Of a stretch of DNA of 13,806 nt, positions 1 through 5,289 are shown piece after piece. Position 1 is the first letter of the stretch. Each line of letters begins with the position of its first letter. Under the pieces are notes generated by a model that saw only the letters and a list, made by a program, of their open reading frames with translations, ran no database searches and was not told the DNA's origin. Origin of the DNA: Terriglobales bacterium (GTDB lineage Bacteria; Acidobacteriota; Terriglobia; Terriglobales; Acidobacteriaceae); the NCBI GenBank assembly GCA_030043575.1, contig JASHXK010000113.1:1-13806 (forward strand), read 5' to 3'. Both the position numbers and the translations under genes were made by a program.

Positions 1-49
1 ATCTGTAGCGTTTCCCTACAGAAGTTTCGGCCTTGTGTGTCCTGGTAGA

Positions 50-67
50 GCGGCGCTTCAGCGCCGC
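50..67. repeat. Short GC palindrome (GCGGCGC-TTCA-GCGCCGC)
   Basis: Seven-base arms at 50-56 and 61-67 are perfectly complementary around a 4-nt loop, and TAGA precedes the left arm. A nearly identical element, in the opposite orientation, lies at the far end of the window (13786-13802, followed by TCTA). The two are therefore copies of one family. Confidence 0.75.
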
Positions 68-91
68 GTCAAGGTCACCGCACTATTATTG

Positions 92-131
92 GATCTTGCA
101 TTCCGCTGCAAGTGCAGCGGAATGCAAGATC
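92..131. repeat. 40-bp near-perfect palindrome
   Basis: Arms of 19 nt (92-110 and 113-131) are perfect reverse complements around a 2-nt centre, AG. Each arm carries the core TTGCATTCCGCTGCA or its complement. Such a palindrome can extrude as a cruciform or form a strong RNA hairpin. It has no U-tract, so it is not an ordinary intrinsic terminator. It lies about 120 nt beyond the rplQ terminator. Confidence 0.85.
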
Positions 132-152
132 AGTTTTCAGGGACGCCCCAAC

Positions 153-209
153 GCGAGCCTCCGCCCAACCGCACCAAAGCGGTGCGGGTTGGGTACCCTG
201 AAGGCTCGC
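153..209. repeat. Nested two-stage hairpin
   Basis: The outer arms GCGAGCCT (153-160) and AGGCTCGC (202-209) are perfect complements. Inside them CCCAACCGCACC (164-175) pairs with 181-193 with a single extra G. The element looks like a repeat-family stem-loop and no reading frame accounts for it. Confidence 0.75.
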
Positions 210-248
210 TCTACCGAGACATAGCAATCCCGAAACAGCTCTCAAAAG

Positions 249-280
249 CAAAACGCATCCGCGATTGCGGATGCGTTTTG
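249..280 (-). terminator. Rho-independent terminator after rplQ
   Basis: A 14-bp perfect stem (249-262 with 267-280) closes a 4-nt loop. On the minus strand the stem ends in GCGTTTTG and runs on into CTTTTG, giving a U-rich tail. It begins about 25 nt after the rplQ stop, where the alpha operon is expected to end. The A-tract on the other side makes it potentially bidirectional. Confidence 0.9.
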
Positions 281-304
281 GGTAATGCAGTAGCGCCAGA
301 AAAA

Positions 305-814
305 CTACTTCTCTTCGCCGGACGATTCTTTGGCCGCTTCCGGCTCAGCTGCCTGCTGGCCTTCGGCCGCCTGCGCTTCTTCCAGCGCCTTGCGGCTCTC
401 TTCGGCGCGCTTGGCGCGAATTTCGGCGCGCTTCTGACGCTTCTCGTCCAGCGTCTTCTCGCTGCCCAGCAGCTCGACGAACGCGAGGTCGCCGCCATCG
501 CCCCGACGGAAGCCGGAGTGAATGATTCGTAAGTAGCCGCCGTCGCGATCGCCATAACGCGGCGAAATGGTGTCAAACAGCTTGGTCACCGCCTCGCGAG
601 TCATCAGATAGGACGCCGCCAGACGCCTCGCCGCCACATCGCCACGCTTGCCCAGCGTGATCATCTTCTCCACGTGCGGACGCATCGCCTTTGCCTTTAC
701 CACAGTCGTTTCGATGCGCTCTTCCACAATCAGCGACGTTACCAGGTTGCGCAGCAGCGCTCGCCGATGCTCGGTGTTCCGTCCTAACTTCCAACCTGCT
801 CTACGATGACGCAT
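305..814 (-). CDS. rplQ: 50S ribosomal protein L17
   Basis: This is L17, a large-subunit protein encoded last in the alpha operon. The N-terminus (MRHRRAGWKLGRNTEHRRAL) and the motif around residues 20-75 are characteristic of the family. The conserved core ends near residue 117 (AFVELLG). Residues 118-169 form a Lys/Glu/Ala/Arg-rich tail, first helix-prone and then acidic and probably disordered, so the protein is about 50 residues longer than the usual 117-127. The ATG start is supported by AAGGGA about 7 nt upstream. The stop is TAG, and a terminator follows within 30 nt. The 104-nt spacer to rpoA holds an inverted pair of heptamer arrays. Confidence 0.97.
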   Translation of the reverse strand: MRHRRAGWKLGRNTEHRRALLRNLVTSLIVEERIETTVVKAKAMRPHVEKMITLGKRGDVAARRLAASYLMTREAVTKLFDTISPRYGDRDGGYLRIIHSGFRRGDGGDLAFVELLGSEKTLDEKRQKRAEIRAKRAEESRKALEEAQAAEGQQAAEPEAAKESSGEEK

Positions 815-846
815 ATGAATTCCCTTTTGTTATCCGTCTTGCAAGG

Positions 847-917
847 GCTCTCAGCTATCAGCCGTCAGCTTTCAGCCCAACTTCTTAGCTGAGAGCCGAC
901 AGCCGATGGCCGACAGC
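847..917 (-). repeat. Inverted pair of heptamer arrays between rpoA and rplQ
   Basis: Two 30-nt arrays (847-876 and 888-917) are built from 7-nt units. On the minus strand the first reads GCTGTCG, GCCATCG and so on, and the second GCTGAAA, GCTGACG, GCTGATA and so on. They are inverted relative to each other around an 11-nt centre. By my alignment 23 of 30 positions are Watson-Crick complementary, and 4 of the 7 mismatches would be G-U wobbles in the minus-strand transcript. A long mRNA hairpin between the two cistrons is therefore plausible. The first array begins one base after the rpoA stop. Confidence 0.85.
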
Positions 918-918
918 T

Positions 919-1962
919 TTAGTATCCCTGATCGATCCCGTAATTCGACGAACCGAAGCTCGAAGCCTGGGCCACGCTTGCACTACCCGGCACAGCATTG
1001 CCGTGCTCGTCGATCTTCATGCCCAGGCTCAGTCCCATCGAGGAGAGGATCTCCTTGATCTCATTCAGCGACTTGCGGCCGAAGTTCTTGGTCTTCAGCA
1101 TCTCGGCTTCGGTCTTCTGCACCAACTCGCCGATGGTCTGGATATTGGCATTCTTCAGGCAGTTGTAGCTGCGCACTGAAAGTTCCAGCTCCTCGACCGA
1201 GCGGTTCAGATTCTCGTTGCGAATCTCCGGCTTGTCGGCGGCGCCGGCAGCCTGCGCTTCCAGCTCCTCCTCAAAGTTGATAAAGATGTTCATGTGGTCT
1301 TTGAGCAGCTTCGCCGCCAGACCCAGCGCGTCGGCTGGCGTGACCGAGCCGTTCGTCCAGATCTCGATTGCCAGTTTGTCGTAGTCGGTGATCTGCCCCA
1401 GACGCGCGGCTTCAACCGAGTAATTGCACTTGCGCACCGGCGAGTGTACCGAGTCGATAGGAATGAATCCCAGACCCAGATCCTCGTCAAAATTCTTGTC
1501 CGCGGAAACGTAACCGCGGCCGCGCTTCAGGCGCATTTCCATGTCGAGCTTGCCGCCCTCGCTGATGGTGGCGATGTAGACATCTTTGTCCAGCACCTCG
1601 ACGTCGGCGTCGGCTTCAATCATGCCTGAGGTGACGATGCCCGGCTGATCGGCGCGCAGATAAATCGCCTTGGGTGCATCGCCGTTCAGGCGAAATGGAA
1701 TCTGCTTCAAGTTGAGGATAATGTCGGTCGCATCCTCCACCACCCCAGGGATCGACTGGAACTCGTGCAGCACGCCTTCAATTTTGACTGCGGTAACCGC
1801 AGCTCCTTCGATGGAAGAAAGCAACACACGGCGCAGCGCGTTGCCGATGGTTGTACCGAATCCCCGCTCGAACGGCTGGGCCCAGAAGTGACCGTACTTG
1901 TCGGTCAGAACTTCCGTATCGGTTGCCAGTCGTTTCGGTTTCTGAAAGCCTTTCCAAAGCAT
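919..1962 (-). CDS. rpoA: DNA-directed RNA polymerase subunit alpha
   Basis: This is RNA polymerase alpha, which dimerises to scaffold the core enzyme and whose C-terminal domain contacts UP elements and activators. The N-terminal domain spans about residues 1-235 and includes the conserved ERGFGTTIGNALRRVLLSSI segment. A linker covers about 236-254. The C-terminal domain lies at about 255-315, with LELSVRSYNCLKNANI and a helix-hairpin-helix around LLKTKNFGRKSLNEI-like residues 289-303. Arg264 corresponds to E. coli Arg265, the main DNA-contact residue. About 25 extra Ser/Gly/Ala-rich residues follow the core. The length of 347 is slightly above the usual 310-340. The start has GGAG about 8 nt upstream. 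The stop TAA is followed directly by a heptamer array. Confidence 0.98.
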   Translation of the reverse strand: MLWKGFQKPKRLATDTEVLTDKYGHFWAQPFERGFGTTIGNALRRVLLSSIEGAAVTAVKIEGVLHEFQSIPGVVEDATDIILNLKQIPFRLNGDAPKAIYLRADQPGIVTSGMIEADADVEVLDKDVYIATISEGGKLDMEMRLKRGRGYVSADKNFDEDLGLGFIPIDSVHSPVRKCNYSVEAARLGQITDYDKLAIEIWTNGSVTPADALGLAAKLLKDHMNIFINFEEELEAQAAGAADKPEIRNENLNRSVEELELSVRSYNCLKNANIQTIGELVQKTEAEMLKTKNFGRKSLNEIKEILSSMGLSLGMKIDEHGNAVPGSASVAQASSFGSSNYGIDQGY

Positions 1963-2069
1963 CTGTAACTCCTATCTCTTCGACCGTGCTGCGCGGCGCA
2001 AGGCCGGCTGATCTGGTGCGAAGGTTGGGGAGCATTACGCATGGCGCATGCTCCTGATTGTCTGTTTCA

Positions 2070-2122
2070 GGGGCTAAAGCCCCAATTCAAATTGCGCTGT
2101 TCGGCACGACTGAATTCGTGCC
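2070..2122. repeat. Two-hairpin element (GGGGCTAAAGCCCC plus GGCACGA/TCGTGCC)
   Basis: GGGGCT (2070-2075) pairs with AGCCCC (2078-2083) over a 2-nt centre. GGCACGA (2103-2109) pairs with TCGTGCC (2116-2122) over 6 nt. Neither has a U-tract, so they are unlikely to be simple terminators. Related hairpins recur at 8203-8334, which marks them as dispersed repeats. Confidence 0.8.
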
Positions 2123-2167
2123 CCGATACAAACCTTGGCCAGCGCGGTCGCGATTAGCGATGCAGCC

Positions 2168-2197
2168 GCTTGCTAAGTGCTAATAGCTAATTGCTGC
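2168..2197 (-). repeat. Heptamer array (TTAGCNN) after rpsD
   Basis: On the minus strand the units TTAGCTA, TTAGCAC and TTAGCAA follow one another with a 7-nt period, beginning one base after the rpsD TAA stop (TAAAGCAGC...). There is no inverted partner in this spacer. Confidence 0.75.
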
Positions 2198-2198
2198 T

Positions 2199-2828
2199 TT
2201 ACTTGCTATACAGTTCGACGATCAGCTGCTCATTGAGAGGCAGGTTGATGTCTTCGCGCTTCGGCAGAGCCAGTACGCGGCCCTTGTAAGCATCGCGATC
2301 GACTTCCAGCCATACCGGCGGCGCCTGATGGCTGGCGAAATCCTTCGCGGCCTCCAGGACTGCCAGCTTCTGGCTGCCTTCGCGCACCGTGATCTCATCT
2401 CCCGTCTTCACCTGATAGGAAGGGATGTTCACCTTCCTGCCGTTGACCGCGACATGACCATGACGCACCAACTGGCGCGCCTGGCGCCGCGCTACGGCAA
2501 AGCCAAGGCGGTACACAACGTTGTCGAGCCGGCGCTCAAGCTGCTGCAGCAGCATTTCGCCGGTTACACCTTTTGTGCGAAAGGCGCGCTCGAAATAGTT
2601 ACGGAATTGGCCTTCCTGGGTGAAGTAGATGCGCTTCGCCTTTTGCTTCTCGCGAAGCTGCAGACCGTAGCCAACGATCTTTGCCTTGCGATCCTTGCCG
2701 TGCTGGCCAGGGGCAAAATTGCGCTTCTCGATCGGACACTTGTCCGTAAAACATTTTCCGCCTTTGAGGAACAGCTTCATGCCCTCGCGGCGGCAAAGGC
2801 GGCAAACTGCGTCTTTGTACCGTGCCAA
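2199..2828 (-). CDS. rpsD: 30S ribosomal protein S4, zinc-binding form
   Basis: S4 nucleates 30S assembly on the 5' domain of 16S rRNA, and in several bacteria it represses the alpha operon translationally. The 209-residue length is typical. Cys9, Cys12, Cys26 and Cys31 form the C-x2-C-x13-C-x4-C zinc motif of the C+ type, closely like Thermus S4. The S4 RNA-binding domain lies at about residues 97-160 and includes RLDNVVYRLGFAVARRQARQ. The first codon is TTG at 2826-2828, with GGAG 7 nt upstream and the invariant ARYKDAVCRLC directly after it. No in-frame ATG gives a full-length product. It is separated from rpsK by 350 nt and from rpoA by 236 nt, unusually far for an alpha operon. Confidence 0.97.
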   Translation of the reverse strand: MARYKDAVCRLCRREGMKLFLKGGKCFTDKCPIEKRNFAPGQHGKDRKAKIVGYGLQLREKQKAKRIYFTQEGQFRNYFERAFRTKGVTGEMLLQQLERRLDNVVYRLGFAVARRQARQLVRHGHVAVNGRKVNIPSYQVKTGDEITVREGSQKLAVLEAAKDFASHQAPPVWLEVDRDAYKGRVLALPKREDINLPLNEQLIVELYSK

Positions 2829-2841
2829 GTTCTATCTCCTC
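2826..2841 (-). promoter_or_regulatory. Ribosome binding site and TTG start of rpsD
   Basis: On the minus strand GAGGAGATAGAAC precedes TTG, giving a good Shine-Dalgarno with about 7 nt spacing. This supports the non-ATG start, because the next residues match the S4 N-terminus exactly. Confidence 0.85.
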
Positions 2842-2975
2842 GGAGCAGACGTTGTCCGCTCGTTTCGCGGATCGGTTTACAGGACTTGGCGTCCCTTCGT
2901 CCCGATCAAAATCAGTTGTCGCTGGGTGATAATTGGATGTTCAAACGAACAATCCGATTCTCCGCCAGCACTTAT

Positions 2976-3080
2976 GCCGCCCCTGAAGGGGCTCAGCACG
3001 TTATTTCATGCTACCCAGCACTCCGCTTCGCTCCGTGCTGGGCTATCTTGCCGCCGTCCCGCAGAGCGGGGCTCGGATCC
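2976..3080. repeat. Composite three-hairpin element, copy 1
   Basis: In order on the plus strand there are three stems: GCCCC-TGAA-GGGGC (2979-2992); CCCAGCAC (3014-3021) pairing with GTGCTGGG (3035-3042); and CCCGC-AGA-GCGGG near 3058-3070. The order and the 17-nt spacing between the first two stems match copies at 11923-12010 and 12427-12515, where that spacing is 19 nt. The stem sequences differ, but the frame TACCCAG...CTGGGCTA is shared. Confidence 0.75.
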
Positions 3081-3144
3081 TTCCCCTGCGCCGTGTTGCT
3101 GCGAAGCGTAAACCCTTCAGCATCACGGCAAGTCGTCAGCACAT

Positions 3145-3177
3145 CTGGTCACTGGCAACCAGCCACTGACCACTGCC
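3145..3177 (-). repeat. Heptamer array (AGTGGYY) after rpsK
   Basis: On the minus strand AGGCAGTGGTCAGTGGC follows immediately after the rpsK TAA, with about four degenerate 7-nt units. The junction TAAAGGCAGTGG is identical to the one after rplN. Confidence 0.8.
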
Positions 3178-3178
3178 T

Positions 3179-3598
3179 TTAAACTCTGCGCCGTTTCGGC
3201 GGTCGGCAGCCGTTATGCGGTACTGGCGTCACGTCCTTGATCGTCCGGACATCCAGGCCAGCCGCAGCCAGAGCGCGCACCGCCGACTCACGTCCCGAAC
3301 CCGGACCGCTGACCCGCACATCGACGCTGCGCATGCCGTGATCGCGCGCCTGGTTGGCCGCATTCATCGCGGCCTGCTGTGCGGCGAACGGCGTTCCCTT
3401 GCGCGACCCGCGGAAGCCTAGCGATCCCGAACTCTTCCACGACACGGTGTTGCCGGTCGGATCCGAGATGGTAACGATGGTGTTGTTGAAGGACGCCTGC
3501 ACGTGCACCAACCCGTGCGGGATGTGTTTGCGCTCCTTCTTCTTGAACTTCTTGGTCTTGCCTTTTTTGTCGGCTGCCGAACCTGCTGCTTTAGCCAT
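3179..3598 (-). CDS. rpsK: 30S ribosomal protein S11
   Basis: S11 lies on the small-subunit platform, where it contacts 16S rRNA near the mRNA exit. A basic 25-residue N-terminal arm (KKGKTKKFKKKERKHIPHG) precedes the globular domain. Diagnostic segments are ASFNNTIVTISDPTGNTVSWKS in the middle and the C-terminal PHNGCRPPKRRRV. The length of 139 is within the upper family range. It starts 3 nt after the rpsM stop, so translational coupling is likely. Its own Shine-Dalgarno is weak (only AAAG within rpsM). Its TAA stop sits directly against a heptamer array. Confidence 0.97.
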   Translation of the reverse strand: MAKAAGSAADKKGKTKKFKKKERKHIPHGLVHVQASFNNTIVTISDPTGNTVSWKSSGSLGFRGSRKGTPFAAQQAAMNAANQARDHGMRSVDVRVSGPGSGRESAVRALAAAGLDVRTIKDVTPVPHNGCRPPKRRRV

Positions 3599-3601
3599 AG
3601 G

Positions 3602-3988
3602 TTATGTCTTTGACGTCGCTTTCTTCTTATTCGCCACCGTGCCCTTGCGCGGTCCCTTGCGAGTGCGGGCGTTGGTGTGGGTGCGCTGTCCGCGGACCGG
3701 CAGGCTGCGGCGATGCCGATAGCCGCGATACGAGCCAATCTCGATCAGCCGCTTGATGTGCATCGAGATATCTTTGCGGAGATCGCCCTCGACGTCGCCT
3801 TCCTGCTCGATGACCTGGCGGATACGGTTGACTTCGTCTTCGTTCAGATCGCTGACCTTCTTGACCGGCTCGACGTGAGCCGCGCCAAGAATCTTGGCTG
3901 ACCGCGAATTACCGATACCGTAGATGTAGGTCAGCGCGATCCGGATGTGTTTGTTGCGCGGAAGATCCACGCCTGCAATACGTGCCAT
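3602..3988 (-). CDS. rpsM: 30S ribosomal protein S13
   Basis: S13 sits in the head of the 30S subunit and contacts the large subunit (bridge B1) and P-site tRNA. The N-terminus MARIAGVDLPRNKHIRIAL, the helix-two-turn-helix region at about residues 14-60, and the C-terminal RGQRTHTNARTRKGPRKGT are all characteristic. The length of 128 is normal. On the minus strand the ATG is preceded by CTGGGGTAACT, a G-rich ribosome binding site also seen at secY. It is tightly coupled to rpsK (3-nt gap). Confidence 0.97.
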   Translation of the reverse strand: MARIAGVDLPRNKHIRIALTYIYGIGNSRSAKILGAAHVEPVKKVSDLNEDEVNRIRQVIEQEGDVEGDLRKDISMHIKRLIEIGSYRGYRHRRSLPVRGQRTHTNARTRKGPRKGTVANKKKATSKT

Positions 3989-4005
3989 AGTTACCCCAGA
4001 AAATC

Positions 4006-4063
4006 GCTGTTAGCTTCTAGCTCCTGGCCTTTAGCTAAATGCTAACGGCCAAAAGCTAAGTGC
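4006..4063 (-). repeat. Heptamer arrays between rpmJ and rpsM, meeting at a palindrome
   Basis: On the minus strand 7-nt units run through most of the spacer, for example GCACTTA, GCTTTTG, GCCGTTA, GCATTTA, GCTAAAG, GCCAGGA. The centre is the perfect palindrome TTTAGCTAAA (4030-4039). The two flanks are weakly complementary (about 15 of 23 by eye), so pairing here is less certain than at other junctions. Confidence 0.75.
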
Positions 4064-4067
4064 TTCT

Positions 4068-4181
4068 TTATCCTTGTCTCTGTTTGTGCTTGGAGTTTTC
4101 GCAAATCACGCGGACTACGCCGTGGCGGCGAATCACCTTGCACTTGTCGCAAATCTTCTTGACCGATGCGCGTACCTTCAT
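4068..4181 (-). CDS. rpmJ: 50S ribosomal protein L36, zinc-binding form
   Basis: This 37-residue protein is the smallest in the large subunit and binds 23S rRNA. The translation begins MKVRASVKKICDKCKVIRRH. Cys11, Cys14, Cys27 and His32 make the C-x2-C-x12-C-x4-H zinc site of the primary (C+) L36. Length and sequence match the family closely. The start ATG at 4179-4181 has AGG 4 nt upstream. The gene lies between infA and rpmM-side gene rpsM in the standard order. The stop TAA is followed by a heptamer array. Confidence 0.97.
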   Translation of the reverse strand: MKVRASVKKICDKCKVIRRHGVVRVICENSKHKQRQG

Positions 4182-4199
4182 AGTGCCTATGAACCCTTT

Positions 4200-4232
4200 T
4201 GCTGGTTGCTAATTACTAGCTACTAGTTACTA
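4200..4232 (-). repeat. Heptamer array (TAGTANY) overlapping the infA stop
   Basis: On the minus strand the units TAGTAAC, TAGTAGC, TAGTAAT and TAGCAAC follow with a 7-nt period. The first TAG is the infA stop codon and the next in-frame codon is TAA. The array fills most of the 48-nt spacer to rpmJ. Confidence 0.8.
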
Positions 4233-4448
4233 TTTGTACCGATACACAATGCGCCCGCGGGTTAAATCGTACGGCGACAGTTCCACCGCGACGCGGTCGC
4301 CAGGAAGAATGCGGATGAAGTTCTTGCGCATCTTGCCGGAGACGTGCGCCAGCACCTGATGCTTGTTCTCCAGCTCCACTCGAAACATCGCATTAGGCAG
4401 CGGCTCAATCACCACTGCCATTACCTCAATCGCGTCTTCCTTACTCAT
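4230..4448 (-). CDS. infA: Translation initiation factor IF-1
   Basis: IF-1 occupies the A site of the 30S subunit during initiation and works with IF-2 and IF-3. The 72-residue length and S1-like OB-fold sequence (MSKEDAIEV start, VELENKHQVLAHVSGKMRKN, IRILPGDRVAVELSPYDLTRGRI) are typical. The ATG is preceded by CAACTGGGTGTGA, so the ribosome binding site is the G-rich end of a heptamer array. The stop TAG is itself the first three bases of a heptamer unit in the next spacer. Confidence 0.97.
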   Translation of the reverse strand: MSKEDAIEVMAVVIEPLPNAMFRVELENKHQVLAHVSGKMRKNFIRILPGDRVAVELSPYDLTRGRIVYRYK

Positions 4449-4455
4449 TCACACC

Positions 4456-4539
4456 CAGTTGCCAGTGACCAGTGGTCAGTGGCTAGATTCCCCAATCTGG
4501 TTTCTTAACTGGCCACTGACCACCAGCCACTGGCCACTA
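4456..4539 (-). repeat. Inverted pair of heptamer arrays between map and infA
   Basis: Arms at 4456-4487 and 4508-4539 (32 nt each) consist of AGTGGYY-type units in opposite orientation around a 20-nt centre. By eye 25 of 32 positions are complementary. The right arm contains the map stop codon (TAG, 4537-4539). The left arm runs to within 8 nt of the infA ATG and supplies its GGG-rich leader. Confidence 0.85.
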
Positions 4540-5289
4540 TTCGGTCAAAATCATCGGCCCATTCTTCGTGACCGCAATGCAGTGCTCGAAGTGAGCGCTA
4601 TAGCTTCCGTCTTCGGTTACAGCCGTCCACTTGTCGTCCAGCAAGCGCGTTCCAGGACGGCCCATATTCACCATCGGCTCGATCGCCAGCACCATGCCGT
4701 CGCGCAACTTCGGACCGTGGCCCGGCGTGCCGTAGTTCGGCACCTGCGGATCTTCGTGCAGGTGCGTGCCGATTCCGTGCCCCACAAACTCGCGAACCAC
4801 GCTGAAGCCGTTGGACTCTACATATTTCTGTACGGCCGCACCGATGTCGCCAACCGTGTTGCCTGCGCGCACCGCCTCGATTCCCTGAGCCAGCGATTCG
4901 CGCGTCACGTCCAGCAGCTTCTGCAGCTCGGAGGTGATCTTGTCGCCTACAGGAACGGTGATCGCCGCATCACCGTAGTAGCCATCGAGCACGACACCGC
5001 AATCCAGCGAAACGATGTCGCCCGCCTTCAGCACCCGCCGCTCCGACGGGATGCCGTGTACGATCTCGTTGTTCACCGAGGCGCACAACACACAGGGATA
5101 ATCGTAATAACCCTTGAATGCCGGCTTCGCGCCTAAGTCCCGAATCTTGCGCTCGGCCACGCGCTCCAGATCCATGGTGGAGCAACCGGGTGCAACCGCT
5201 TCTTTTGCTGCCTCGAGAACCTGGCGAACAATGCGCCCGCTGTGGCGCATCTTCTCGATCTCCGCAGCTGACTTACAAACGATTGACAT
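4537..5289 (-). CDS. map: Methionine aminopeptidase, type I
   Basis: It removes the initiator methionine from nascent proteins using two metal ions. From the ATG at 5287-5289 the protein is 250 residues. The metal ligands are Asp96, Asp107, His171, Glu204 and Glu235, and the catalytic His79 lies in VHGIP, almost the same numbering as E. coli Map. The start is inferred from homology (MSIVCKSAAEIEKMR). An in-frame TTG at 5304 would add five residues, and neither start has a strong Shine-Dalgarno. The gene overlaps the end of adk by 17 nt, so coupled translation is likely. The stop TAG lies inside a heptamer repeat, and the protein ends in ILTE. Confidence 0.96.
   Translation of the reverse strand: MSIVCKSAAEIEKMRHSGRIVRQVLEAAKEAVAPGCSTMDLERVAERKIRDLGAKPAFKGYYDYPCVLCASVNNEIVHGIPSERRVLKAGDIVSLDCGVVLDGYYGDAAITVPVGDKITSELQKLLDVTRESLAQGIEAVRAGNTVGDIGAAVQKYVESNGFSVVREFVGHGIGTHLHEDPQVPNYGTPGHGPKLRDGMVLAIEPMVNMGRPGTRLLDDKWTAVTEDGSYSAHFEHCIAVTKNGPMILTE

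Larger units (their letters stand above)
1..248. other. Gene-free region downstream of rplQ, filled with palindromes
   Basis: No convincing gene is visible in the first 300 bases. The stretch is made of separate inverted repeats. CTGTAG at 3-8 faces CTACAG at 16-21. GCGGCGC at 50-56 faces GCGCCGC at 61-67. There is a 40-bp near-perfect palindrome at 92-131, and a nested hairpin at 153-209. The operon terminator lies just to its right. Open frames here are short and dominated by the palindromes, so I regard them as non-coding. Confidence 0.7.
1963..2198. other. 236-nt spacer between rpsD and rpoA with two hairpins and one heptamer array
   Basis: No gene is visible. On the minus strand, after the rpsD stop, a short TTAGCNN heptamer array (2168-2197) comes first. 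Next is the hairpin GGCACGA...TCGTGCC (2103-2122), then GGGGCT-AA-AGCCCC (2070-2083), then an unpaired stretch and the rpoA ribosome binding site. The two hairpins belong to the same families as those in the rpmD-rplO spacer at 8203-8334. Confidence 0.75.
2829..3178. other. 350-nt spacer between rpsK and rpsD
   Basis: This is the longest gap between genes in the operon. In transcription order it holds a heptamer array abutting the rpsK stop (3145-3177), an unassigned stretch, a composite three-hairpin element (about 2976-3080), and about 145 nt of non-repetitive sequence ending in the rpsD ribosome binding site. I looked for a promoter in the last part. The best-looking AT-rich stretch (around 2925-2955) lacks well-spaced -35 and -10 boxes, so I do not call one. 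Confidence 0.65.

Noticed and set aside
35..532. 165-residue plus-strand frame at the left end
   Set aside because: It runs through the palindromes and terminator and then antisense to rplQ, with no recognisable domain.
2070..2122. Internal transcription terminators in the spacers
   Set aside because: The stems are strong, but none is followed by a run of U on the minus strand, unlike the hairpin at 249-280.
2900..2975. Internal promoter before rpsD
   Set aside because: AT-rich hexamers exist (TTGTTC, TTATCA), but spacing is too short and no good -10 box is present. RNA 5'-end mapping would decide.
2328..3182. 284-residue open frame on the plus strand
   Set aside because: It is antisense to rpsD and runs through the repeat-bearing spacer. 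The protein shows no family features, and rpsD on the other strand is certain.
4363..5136. 257-residue open frame on the plus strand
   Set aside because: It covers map in antisense and begins inside infA, with its early part encoded by heptamer repeats. The GC-rich antisense frame is explained by codon bias of map.
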